Translations under genes and position numbers: made by a program | Shown: positions 1 through 8,363 of the stretch, piece after piece | Position numbering within the stretch: the stretch's first letter is position 1 | Layout of the letters: each line of letters starts with the position of its first letter | The notes under the pieces: model-generated | Seen by the model: only the letters and a program-made list of their open reading frames with translations | Databases searched by the model: none | What the model was told of the DNA's origin: nothing | NCBI GenBank assembly: GCA_026710565.1 | Contig: JAPOQV010000535.1 | Location: forward strand, 1 to 9,320 | Reading direction: 5' to 3' | Length of the DNA: 9,320 bases | Source: Spirochaetaceae bacterium | GTDB lineage: Bacteria > Spirochaetota > Spirochaetia > SZUA-6 > Bin103

Positions 1-2
1 GC

Positions 3-1505
<1,503 letters not shown>

Positions 1506-1526
1506 TGCAGCGACAGACTCACTGCG

Positions 1527-1560
1527 TGACCACCGACGGCGTCGTCGCCGTGGGTGGTCA
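1527..1560. terminator. Hairpin between convergent genes, probable bidirectional terminator
   Basis: The arm TGACCACCGACGGCG (1527-1541) pairs with CGCCGTGGGTGGTCA (1546-1560), giving a 15-bp stem with one G-G mismatch around a TCGT loop. It lies 21 bases after the hsdR stop, and its right arm contains the stop codon of the last operon gene (1558-1560). No T-run follows on either strand, so it is not a textbook intrinsic terminator. Strong stems without a U-tract between convergent genes are common in GC-rich bacteria and may end transcription or protect both mRNA 3' ends. The pairing is read directly from the sequence; the terminator role is inferred from position. Confidence 0.6.
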
Positions 1561-2457
1561 TCCGGAATTCGGCTCCAAGGGGTCTGCACGGATTTGCCAC
1601 CGGTGCTCCAGCCAGCGCGCGACGGCATCGTCGTCGTTGGAACCGATGACGGCGGTGGCGTGCTCGGCGAGCTCGGGAGCGGCGCCGGCGACCGCGTACG
1701 CTTCGTCGGCCGCGCGGAACATGCCGATGTCGTTGACTTGGTCGCCGAACACCACGACCCGGCAGTCGGCGATGTTCAACAGCCGCGTCAGGCTGGCCAC
1801 ACCCCGATCTTTGGTGGCGCGGGAGTCGTGGATGGTGAGCATGTGCCAGCGCGAATCGAGGCCCTCATTGAACGGTTCGTAGCGGTGGGTCTGGACCGAG
1901 CCATCGTGGCGTGCTCGAACCGCGCACTCCACGTCCTGCATTCTCGAAGGCGCGCCGATCACGGTAAGGCACACCACTTGGTCGGCGAGCCCGTCGCGCA
2001 TGTCCTCGAGCTTCCGCAGGCGCGGATCCCGGATCCGTTGCCGATTCTCCAGGAACCGCCGCATGCCGTCGTTGTGCAGGACGCTCTCGTCGTAGTACAC
2101 GCGATCAGAGGCACCGTCGACGGTCATCAGAAACGGGTTGCAACCATGCTCATCCAGAAGAGACCACAGGTCACGCGCGACCGGCGGGTCGATCGCGTGG
2201 ATCACCAAGTGGCGCCTTGAAGCGAGCTCCGACACGCATGCGCCGTTCTGGTCGATGACCGGCAGCCGCAACGGCAGGTCGCCGATCGCGGTGCGAATCA
2301 GATTGCAGCCTCGAGCGCTCGCCACCGTGAAGAGCATGCCCTCGTGGATCAGGCGGGTGATCGTGCGGAGGCTGTATGGCGAGAGCGATCCGTCGCTCCT
2401 GAGCAACGTACCGTCCAGGTCGGAGACGTAGAGCGCCTGGCGAGGGTCCGCTGTCAT
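1558..2457 (-). CDS. HAD-superfamily (Cof-like, subfamily IIB) hydrolase, distal tandem copy
   Basis: This is a predicted cytosolic phosphatase of 299 residues; the substrate cannot be read from sequence, but Cof-type enzymes usually hydrolyse sugar phosphates or related small phosphometabolites. HAD motif I is DLDGT, with nucleophile D13 and acid/base D15. Motif II is TVASARG, with S47 as the phosphate-binding residue. Motif III is K216 in ATKDRG, and motif IV is GDQVND (238-243). The middle region (about 80-205) would be the cap that selects the substrate. There is no signal peptide or membrane segment. The ATG at 2455-2457 was chosen because MTADPRQ aligns with the start of the neighbouring copy and because it forms an ATGA overlap with that gene's stop. 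No convincing Shine-Dalgarno precedes it, so translation is probably coupled. It is about 63% identical (counted by eye) to the adjacent HAD protein and has a C-terminal tail about 8 residues longer. It is the last gene of the operon and ends in the terminator hairpin. Confidence 0.88.
   Translation of the reverse strand: MTADPRQALYVSDLDGTLLRSDGSLSPYSLRTITRLIHEGMLFTVASARGCNLIRTAIGDLPLRLPVIDQNGACVSELASRRHLVIHAIDPPVARDLWSLLDEHGCNPFLMTVDGASDRVYYDESVLHNDGMRRFLENRQRIRDPRLRKLEDMRDGLADQVVCLTVIGAPSRMQDVECAVRARHDGSVQTHRYEPFNEGLDSRWHMLTIHDSRATKDRGVASLTRLLNIADCRVVVFGDQVNDIGMFRAADEAYAVAGAAPELAEHATAVIGSNDDDAVARWLEHRWQIRADPLEPNSG
1598..1755. repeat. Near-identical segment of the duplicated HAD genes, copy 1
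   Basis: This stretch matches 2470-2627 without gaps at a constant offset of 872 bases, with about 16 mismatches by hand count (about 90% identity). It encodes the C-terminal third of the HAD fold, including motif IV and the shared SNDDDAVARWLEHRW. It is the best-preserved part of a tandem gene duplication and not a mobile-element repeat. Confidence 0.8.
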
Positions 2458-3317
2458 CGGTCCGCGCGCCACCGGTGTTCGAGCCAGCGCGCGACGGCAT
2501 CGTCGTCGTTGGAGCCGATGACGGCCGTGGCGTGCCGGGCGAGCTCGGGAGGGGCTCCGGCGACCGCGCACGCTTCGTCGGCCACGCGGAACAGGCCGGG
2601 GTCGTTGACCTGGTCCCCGAACACCACCAGGCGACCGTGCTCGACGTCCAACACTCGCTTGAGGGCCGCTGCGCCGTGATCCTTGGTGGCGTGGGCGTCC
2701 AGGACGGTCAAGTGGTACCAGAGCGCGTCGTAGTTCTCGTGGCAGTGGATCTGCACGGCACTGCCGTGGCGCCGCCGGACCTCTCGTTCCAGGTTGTGAA
2801 TCGGGGGCAGCGCGTCGATGAGGGTGAAGCGCACCACCTGATCGTCCAGACCCTGGCGAAGGTCATCGAGGCGGCGCAGCCTGGGGTCCTGGCGAGTCTC
2901 CCGCTTCCGGTGAAAGCGGCGCATGCCGTCGTTCCGGAGGCTCGCCGTCGTGTAATAGAAGCGGTCGGCACTGCCGTCGGTCGTGAACAAGAACGGGCTG
3001 TACTCGTGACCGTCGAACAGCGCGCACAGATCACGCGCGGTCGCCGGCGGCAGCGCCTGGACCGCGAGGTGCCGGCCGGTGGCCAAGTCAGAGACGTACG
3101 CACCGTTGGTGGCGATGACCGGCAGCCGTAGCCGGAGGTCTCCCAGTGCGTTGCGGATGGGACCGCAGCCGCGGGCGCTCGCCACCGTGAAGTGCATGCC
3201 TTCGCCGATCAGGCGATTCAGCGTCCGGGCGGAGTACGCCGACAGCGACCCGTCGCTCCTGAGCAGGGTCCCGTCCAGGTCGGAGACGTACAGCGTCTGC
3301 CGCGGGTCCGCGCTCAT
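2454..3317 (-). CDS. HAD-superfamily (Cof-like, subfamily IIB) hydrolase, proximal tandem copy
   Basis: This is a 287-residue paralogue of the next gene downstream, with the same predicted cytosolic phosphatase chemistry. Motif I is DLDGT (D13, D15), the motif II serine is S47 in TVASARG, the motif III lysine is K212 in ATKDHG, and motif IV is GDQVND (234-239). All catalytic positions are intact, so both copies should be active. The copies agree best in the first 70 residues and the last 70. They differ most in the cap, around residues 165-205, where the copies also differ by a net four residues. This suggests different substrates or preferences. The ATG at 3315-3317 overlaps the ABC-B stop as ATGA, and the bases before it give only a weak ribosome site, so coupled translation is likely. 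The gene ends in another ATGA overlap with the distal copy. Confidence 0.88.
   Translation of the reverse strand: MSADPRQTLYVSDLDGTLLRSDGSLSAYSARTLNRLIGEGMHFTVASARGCGPIRNALGDLRLRLPVIATNGAYVSDLATGRHLAVQALPPATARDLCALFDGHEYSPFLFTTDGSADRFYYTTASLRNDGMRRFHRKRETRQDPRLRRLDDLRQGLDDQVVRFTLIDALPPIHNLEREVRRRHGSAVQIHCHENYDALWYHLTVLDAHATKDHGAAALKRVLDVEHGRLVVFGDQVNDPGLFRVADEACAVAGAPPELARHATAVIGSNDDDAVARWLEHRWRADR
2470..2627. repeat. Near-identical segment of the duplicated HAD genes, copy 2
   Basis: This is the partner of 1598-1755: ungapped, about 90% identical by hand count, offset 872 bases. Closer to the gene starts, the matching segments (for example 2321-2340 and 3181-3200) lie 860 bases apart, so a net 12-nt (four-codon) length difference lies in between. 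The in-frame indel keeps both copies open. Confidence 0.8.
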
Positions 3318-5536
3318 CCGGTGAGGGCCTGCGAGCGGTTCATACGGCGTTGCGACTGGACGAGGGCGTGGTAGATGCCGCCGGTGGCCATCAGCTCTGC
3401 GTGGGTGCCGACCTCGGCGATCCGGCCCTTGTCCAGCACCACCAGCCGGTCGGCGTTGCGCAGGGTGGCCAGCCGGTGGGCGATCGCGAAGGTGGTGCGG
3501 CCGCGCATCAGGGCGAACAGGCCCTCCTGGATCATCTCTTCGGTCTCGCTGTCGACCGCCGCGGTCGCCTCGTCCAGGATCAGGATGCGGGGGTCGTGCA
3601 GGATGGCGCGCGCGATCGCGACCCGCTGGCGCTCGCCGCCGGAGAGCCGCTGCCCGCGCTCGCCCACCCGGGGGTCGTAGCCGTCGGCGAAGGCGCAGAT
3701 GAAGTCGTGGGCGCCGGCGACCTTGGCGGCGTCGATGATCTCCCGGCGGGTCGCGTCCGGCTTGGCGTAGGCGATGTTCTCCACGATCGTGCCGGCGAAC
3801 AGGAACGTCTCCTGCAGGACCACGCCGATCTGGCGGTGCAGGTCGCGCTGCTCGATGTCGCGCAGGTCGGCGCCGTCGATCGTGATCCGCCCCTCGTCCG
3901 GGTCGTACAGACGCATCAACAGGTTGATGAGGGTGGTCTTGCCGGCCCCGGAGTGGCCGACGATGCCGATCAGCTCGCCCGGCTCCACCTGCAGGGAGAT
4001 GTCCTCCAGCACCGGCTCGTGAGTCTGGTAGCCGAACACCACCTCCTCGAATCGGACCCTCCCGTCGATGGACAGGCGCCTGGAGCTGGCCGAGTCGGCG
4101 ACCTCGGGCGGCTCGTCGATGATCTCGAACACCCGCTCGGCGGCGCTCATCGATTCGGCGAACTGCCGGGGGAGGCCGGCGATCATGGCCAGCGGCCCGT
4201 AGATGATCATCGCGTACTGGACGAACTGCACCAGCTCGCCCACCTTCATCTCCGCCCCCAGGACCAGGTAGCCGCCGGCCAGGAAGACCAGGAACTCCCC
4301 GAAGCGCATGACGAAGGTCCAGGTCGGCGTCAGGACGGCCCAGGTCCGCTCGTTGCGCAGCATGACGTCGCGCAGCTCGGCCGAGCGCTGCCGGAAGCGG
4401 CCGACCTCCGACCGCTCGCGGCCGAACGCCTTGACCACGCGGATGCCGGCCAGGATGTCCTGCAGCAGCGTGTCGACCTTGTCGAGCAGCCGGTTCTCGC
4501 GGCGGAACAGCGTCCGCACGTGCTTCCACACGCTGTGCGTCAGCAGGACCACGACCGGGACCGGAACCAGCACCAGCACCGCCAGGCGCCACTCGCGCAG
4601 GCAGAGGATCACGCCCACGCCGATCAGGGTGAGCACCTGGGCGAGGCTGTCGGTGAGCCAGAAGTTGATGAACGTCTGGACCTTGCGGGTGTCCCTGCTG
4701 ACCCGGTTGAGGATGTCGCCGGCGTCGCGCGTGCTCAGATAGGCCAGCGACAGCTTCTGCACGTGCGTGAACACCATCCGGCGCAAATCGCCGGACAGGC
4801 CGGTGGCGACCCGCGCGGTCGCCCGGCGACTGAAGGCGGCCAGCAACGCGTGGCCACCGTACGCAAGGGCCAGCGCACCGATCAGCGTCAGTACGGCGCC
4901 CAGCTCGGCTCGGCGTGGCGTCAGGTAGTCGTCGATGAGGATGCGGGTGAGCTCCGGCGGCAGGAGCGCCAGCAGCGTGTGGCCGGTGAACAGCGCCATC
5001 GCCGCGATGACCCAGCGGAGCTGTCGCCGCGCGACCTCCCACAGCCGGCGCACCATGGCCGCCCTGTTCGTGCACGCCCGGCAGACACGTGTGCCTGCCT
5101 CCCGGCGCCGGCCGCAGGTGGGGCAGATCCCCTCGTCCGGGGCGTCGCGGTAGCGCGGCTCCTTTCCCTCGATCAACTGGTTGAGAGCCCGCGCGACGGT
5201 CGCGTAGCGCGGCGCATGGCGCATCGAGTAGCGCGCCAGCGTGCGCGCCCCGTTGCGGTCGTGCCCGCCGGTCACCGCCGGCTCGGCGATCAGACGGCCG
5301 CAGCCGACCATGGTGTCGGCCTGGAATCGCTCCACGTCGGCGAAGGCGACCGTCCGCCAGCCGGAAACGCCTGCCGGCCGCACCGCGACCCGCGTGGTGC
5401 CGACCACGGTCCAGCCGTCGCCGTACCGGGAGTCCGCGGTCAGGTCGGCCGGCACCGCGTAGCGGACCTCCTCGCCGGCCAGGACCTCGGCGACCTCGCG
5501 GCCGACGTCGGCCGGCAGGTCGAAGCGCAGCCTCAC
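3314..5536 (-). CDS. ABC exporter half-transporter ABC-B with N-terminal zinc-ribbon module
   Basis: This is an inner-membrane ABC exporter subunit of 740 residues with the permease fused to the ATPase. Residues 1-135 form a soluble, strand-rich N-terminal domain of no family I can name with certainty. A four-cysteine zinc ribbon follows (C138, C141, C152, C155; CPTC, 10 residues, CRAC). About six hydrophobic segments lie between residues 173 and 455, as in type-1 exporters. The nucleotide-binding domain then has Walker A GHSGAGKT (K533), Q-loop Q575, signature LSGGE (631-635), Walker B ILILDE (D655, E656) and the H-loop histidine H687. All catalytic residues are canonical. Ordinary half-transporters are about 580-600 residues; the excess is the N-terminal module. 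The start is GTG (5534-5536), overlapping the DUF1854 stop as GTGA, with a good GGAAGGG ribosome site five bases upstream. It is likely to pair with ABC-A as a heterodimer. The substrate is unknown; lipid, peptide or drug export are all possible. Confidence 0.92.
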   Translation of the reverse strand: MRLRFDLPADVGREVAEVLAGEEVRYAVPADLTADSRYGDGWTVVGTTRVAVRPAGVSGWRTVAFADVERFQADTMVGCGRLIAEPAVTGGHDRNGARTLARYSMRHAPRYATVARALNQLIEGKEPRYRDAPDEGICPTCGRRREAGTRVCRACTNRAAMVRRLWEVARRQLRWVIAAMALFTGHTLLALLPPELTRILIDDYLTPRRAELGAVLTLIGALALAYGGHALLAAFSRRATARVATGLSGDLRRMVFTHVQKLSLAYLSTRDAGDILNRVSRDTRKVQTFINFWLTDSLAQVLTLIGVGVILCLREWRLAVLVLVPVPVVVLLTHSVWKHVRTLFRRENRLLDKVDTLLQDILAGIRVVKAFGRERSEVGRFRQRSAELRDVMLRNERTWAVLTPTWTFVMRFGEFLVFLAGGYLVLGAEMKVGELVQFVQYAMIIYGPLAMIAGLPRQFAESMSAAERVFEIIDEPPEVADSASSRRLSIDGRVRFEEVVFGYQTHEPVLEDISLQVEPGELIGIVGHSGAGKTTLINLLMRLYDPDEGRITIDGADLRDIEQRDLHRQIGVVLQETFLFAGTIVENIAYAKPDATRREIIDAAKVAGAHDFICAFADGYDPRVGERGQRLSGGERQRVAIARAILHDPRILILDEATAAVDSETEEMIQEGLFALMRGRTTFAIAHRLATLRNADRLVVLDKGRIAEVGTHAELMATGGIYHALVQSQRRMNRSQALTG

Positions 5537-6090
5537 AGGAGCCCTTCCAGCGTGCGCAGCACCGAGCGGTCCAGACGCGTGTAGTCGGCCACCTCGAAGC
5601 GGTTGCCGTCGACGTCGACGATCACCAGCCGCCCCGAGCCCACCATGGTGACGTTGTTCTTGCCGCTCTGCACCGTGAAGCGGCGCCGGCCGGCGCCGGT
5701 GTCCACGGTCCAGTAGGAGTAGCCGAACTCCTCCTTGAGGGACTCGACCCGTTCGATCAGCGGCGTGAAGTAGCGGCGGTCGAGCTCGTCGTGGAGGACC
5801 GCCGCCTGCGCGGGCGTGAGGTCCTCGAGCGATTCGACGATGCCGATCTCGTCTCCTTCGCGGTCGCGCAGGGAGATGTACTGGTCGGCGGCGCTCAGGG
5901 GAAAGGTGCGGAAGGCGTTGATCCGCTCGTAGCGCTCGGGCTCCTCGCCGCGCACGGTCAGCGTGACGAAGCCGCCGGAGTTGCGGTCGAACTCGAGTTC
6001 GGCGGCGTTCAGCACGCGGGTCCGGTGTTTCCGGCGGCGCTTCTCGGCGGCCGCGTCCGTCTTGTCCTCGCCGTCGCGCCGGTCGTTCAT
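5533..6090 (-). CDS. DUF1854 family protein, partner of the ABC pair
   Basis: This is a small cytosolic protein of 185 residues. An N-terminal basic, disordered-looking stretch (about 1-26, rich in K, R, D and E) precedes a compact domain. The domain carries the features I associate with DUF1854: YFTPLIERVESLKEEFG (about 107-123), YWTVDTGAGRRRFTV (about 126-140) and VIVDVDGNRFEVADYTRLD (about 156-174). There is no signal peptide, membrane helix or recognisable catalytic motif. The biochemical function of the family is not established. From memory, members sit beside ABC transporters of this type, in some Proteobacteria near cyanophycin genes. Here it lies between the two half-transporters and overlaps both by four bases (ATGA at 6087-6090, GTGA at 5533-5536). 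That implies coupled synthesis and suggests it binds or regulates the transporter. The ATG at 6088-6090 has a TAGGGG ribosome site seven bases upstream. Confidence 0.85.
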   Translation of the reverse strand: MNDRRDGEDKTDAAAEKRRRKHRTRVLNAAELEFDRNSGGFVTLTVRGEEPERYERINAFRTFPLSAADQYISLRDREGDEIGIVESLEDLTPAQAAVLHDELDRRYFTPLIERVESLKEEFGYSYWTVDTGAGRRRFTVQSGKNNVTMVGSGRLVIVDVDGNRFEVADYTRLDRSVLRTLEGLL

Positions 6091-8336
6091 CGCTGCGCCC
6101 CTACGCCGATCACTTCGAGTGCGTCGCGCTGCTTGCGCACCAGCGTGGCGTAGATCCCGCCGGCGGCTTCCAGCTCGTCGTGGGTGCCTTGCTCCACCAG
6201 CCGTCCCTTCTCCAGGACCGCCAGGCGGTGCGCCATGCGCAGGGTGGACAGCCGGTGAGCGATGGCGATCGTCGTGCGGCCCCGGATCAGCCGTTCCAGG
6301 GCGAGCTGGATCATCTCCTCGGTCTCGGAATCGACCGAGGAGGTGGCCTCGTCCAGGATCAGGATGCGCGGATCGATCAGCACGGCGCGGGCGATCGACA
6401 GCCGCTGCCGCTCCCCGCCCGACAGGCCGTGGCCGCGCGGCCCGACGCGGGTGTCGTAGCCGTCGGGGAGCCGGGCGATGAAGTCGTGGGCGAACGCCGC
6501 CTTGGCCGCGGCCACCATCTGGGCATGGGTGGCGTCCGGACGGCCATAGGCGAGGTTCTCCGCGGCGGTGCCGTCGAACAGGTAGGGATCCTGCAGGATG
6601 ATGCCCACCTGGCGGCGCAGGTCGGCGATGCGCAGGTCGCGCACGTCGATGCCGTCGATCAGTACCCGGCCCGAGTCGGTGTCGTACAGCCGGGTGATCA
6701 GGTTGATCAGCGTGGACTTGCCGGCGCCGGTGTGGCCGACCAGGCCGAGCACCTCGCCGGAATCGACGGTCAGATCGATCTCGTGCAGCACCGGCTTGTT
6801 GGGCTCGTACGCGAAGGTGACGCCGCGCAGTTCGACCGCGCCGTGCATGTGCGGCAGCGCCACCGGGTCGGTGCGCTCGGCGACCTCCGGTACCGAGTCC
6901 ACCACCTCGAAGATGCGGTGCGCGGAGTTCATGGCCATCGACCACCACTCCACCACCAGGGTCATGAAGCGCATCGGCTCGTAGAGCAGGGCCGAGTAGG
7001 TGGCGAACGTGATCAGCCCCCCCAGGGTGAGAGACCCGCCGATCACCTGCCAGCCGCCTGCCGCCCAGACGATCAGGCCGCCGATCTGGGTCAGAAAGGC
7101 GACGGACGGGAACAGGGTGGCCAGTGTCCGCTGCGTGCGCAGCTCCGCTCCACGCACCTCGTCGTTGGCCGGCGTGAACCGCTCGATCTCCTGCTGCTCC
7201 TGGCCGAACGCCTTGACCACGCGCACGCCGCTGAGCGAGTCGTCGACCACGCCGTTCAGGATCGCGAGCGAGCGGTGCTGGCGGCCGAACAGGCGCCACA
7301 GCTTCGGGAACACGCGCTTGACGATGAGGACGACCGCGGGCGCCGGCAGCAGCAACAGCAGCGCCAGCACCGGCTGCAGCGCGACCATGACGGCGACGAT
7401 CGCCACGATCTGCACCAGGTTGACCACGAAGAAGGGCAGGCCGTCGATGAAGAAGTTGCTCAGGTTCATCGAGTCGTGATTGACCCTGACCATCAGGCCG
7501 CCGGTCTGCTTGCGCGCGAAGAACCCGAGCGACAGGCGCTGCAGGGCCGTGAAGATCTGCGACTTGAGGTCGTAGACCATCTGCACGGACACCCGCGCGT
7601 TGAGCCGCTGGTAGAGCATCTGGGCGGCGACGCCGGCGGCGTGCACGGCGACGATCAGCAGCACCAACGGAAGCACCTGCCCGTGGAAACGCCCGGCCGG
7701 GGCCAGCACGTCGTCGAACAGCACGCGGCCCGAGAGCAGCGGCGTGACGGTCTTCAGCGCCGTGGCGGCAAGCATGGTGACGGCGACGATCGCCGCCAGG
7801 CGCCGGTAAGGGCGCAGGTAGCCGAGCACCCGAGCGAACAGGCCGCGCTTGTCGATGCAGCGCGGGCAGACGGCGCGCTCCTGATCGGGGTAGCGCAGGC
7901 CGCAGGTGGGGCAGGTCTGCTCGCGCAGCGCCTCGGCGGCCGGCGGTTCGTCGCCCTTCTGGAGCGCGGCGACGGCGCCGGCGAAGGCGCCGAACTGGCG
8001 TGCCCGGCTGTTGCTGAAGCGAAGCAGCAGCCGTTCGGTCTCGTCGGGAGAGCCGGCTCCGTCCGCCTCCGCCGCATCCGGCTCACGCCGGCCGGCGGTG
8101 AGCAATCCTCCCGAGACCAGGCTCTCGACCTGCACGGGGCCGATGCGGTCGAGCGCCTGGCTGTCGATGCCGCCGGCGCTGACGACGTGCAGGGAGTCGG
8201 GCGTGGCGACCGCCCAGTCCTCGCCGAAGCGGCCGTCCAGGCAGAGGTCGGAGCCGACCGCGTGCAGGATGTCCCGCTCCGCGATCCCGGCGGCGGACAA
8301 CCGTTCCTTGATCGATTCGGGGACTTCGGCGTTCAC
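6087..8336 (-). CDS. ABC exporter half-transporter ABC-A with N-terminal zinc-ribbon module
   Basis: This is an inner-membrane ABC exporter subunit of 749 residues from the chosen start. Residues 1-135 form a soluble domain whose pattern (LDGRFGEDWAVATPDSLHVV, then RLLLRFSNSRARQFGAFAGA) suggests a PH-like beta fold, an inference. A zinc ribbon follows (C142, C145, C157, C160; CPTC, 11 residues, CPRC). About six membrane helices lie between residues 178 and 460. The ATPase has Walker A GHTGAGKS (K540), Q-loop Q582, LSGGE (638-642), Walker B ILILDE (D662, E663) and H694, all intact. The GTG at 8334-8336 was preferred to the TTG at 8343-8345 because a G-run lies about 10 bases before the GTG but only one base before the TTG; the TTG would add three residues. 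An in-frame TAA (8364-8366), also the aldolase stop, bounds the start. The gene follows the aldolase by 27 bases and overlaps the DUF1854 gene as ATGA. Confidence 0.92.
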   Translation of the reverse strand: MNAEVPESIKERLSAAGIAERDILHAVGSDLCLDGRFGEDWAVATPDSLHVVSAGGIDSQALDRIGPVQVESLVSGGLLTAGRREPDAAEADGAGSPDETERLLLRFSNSRARQFGAFAGAVAALQKGDEPPAAEALREQTCPTCGLRYPDQERAVCPRCIDKRGLFARVLGYLRPYRRLAAIVAVTMLAATALKTVTPLLSGRVLFDDVLAPAGRFHGQVLPLVLLIVAVHAAGVAAQMLYQRLNARVSVQMVYDLKSQIFTALQRLSLGFFARKQTGGLMVRVNHDSMNLSNFFIDGLPFFVVNLVQIVAIVAVMVALQPVLALLLLLPAPAVVLIVKRVFPKLWRLFGRQHRSLAILNGVVDDSLSGVRVVKAFGQEQQEIERFTPANDEVRGAELRTQRTLATLFPSVAFLTQIGGLIVWAAGGWQVIGGSLTLGGLITFATYSALLYEPMRFMTLVVEWWSMAMNSAHRIFEVVDSVPEVAERTDPVALPHMHGAVELRGVTFAYEPNKPVLHEIDLTVDSGEVLGLVGHTGAGKSTLINLITRLYDTDSGRVLIDGIDVRDLRIADLRRQVGIILQDPYLFDGTAAENLAYGRPDATHAQMVAAAKAAFAHDFIARLPDGYDTRVGPRGHGLSGGERQRLSIARAVLIDPRILILDEATSSVDSETEEMIQLALERLIRGRTTIAIAHRLSTLRMAHRLAVLEKGRLVEQGTHDELEAAGGIYATLVRKQRDALEVIGVGAQR

Positions 8337-8351
8337 GGGGCGCAAACCCCC
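8334..8351 (-). promoter_or_regulatory. Translation start region of ABC-A, weak ribosome site in a possible small hairpin
   Basis: Reading the - strand, GGGGG (8351-8347) is followed by a ten-base spacer and then GTG (8336-8334). CCCC (8340-8337), directly before the GTG, can pair with the G-run across a short loop, which could partly hide the ribosome site. The stem is only four or five pairs, so any regulatory effect is speculative. No promoter-like sequence is seen in the 27-nt gap, which suggests read-through from the aldolase gene. Confidence 0.3.
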
Positions 8352-8363
8352 ATCATACGACGG

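Noticed and set aside
2454..5075. An 873-codon - strand frame apparently fusing an Arg/Gly/Pro-rich protein to the proximal HAD domain
   Set aside because: The part upstream of 3317 is ABC-B read in the wrong frame. The HAD homology starts at MSADPRQ, where an ATG overlaps the ABC-B stop, so there is no fusion.
5533..7299. A 588-codon - strand frame ending in the DUF1854 sequence
   Set aside because: Everything upstream of 6090 is an out-of-frame reading of ABC-A. The DUF1854 domain begins after the ATG at 6088-6090, which has its own ribosome site.
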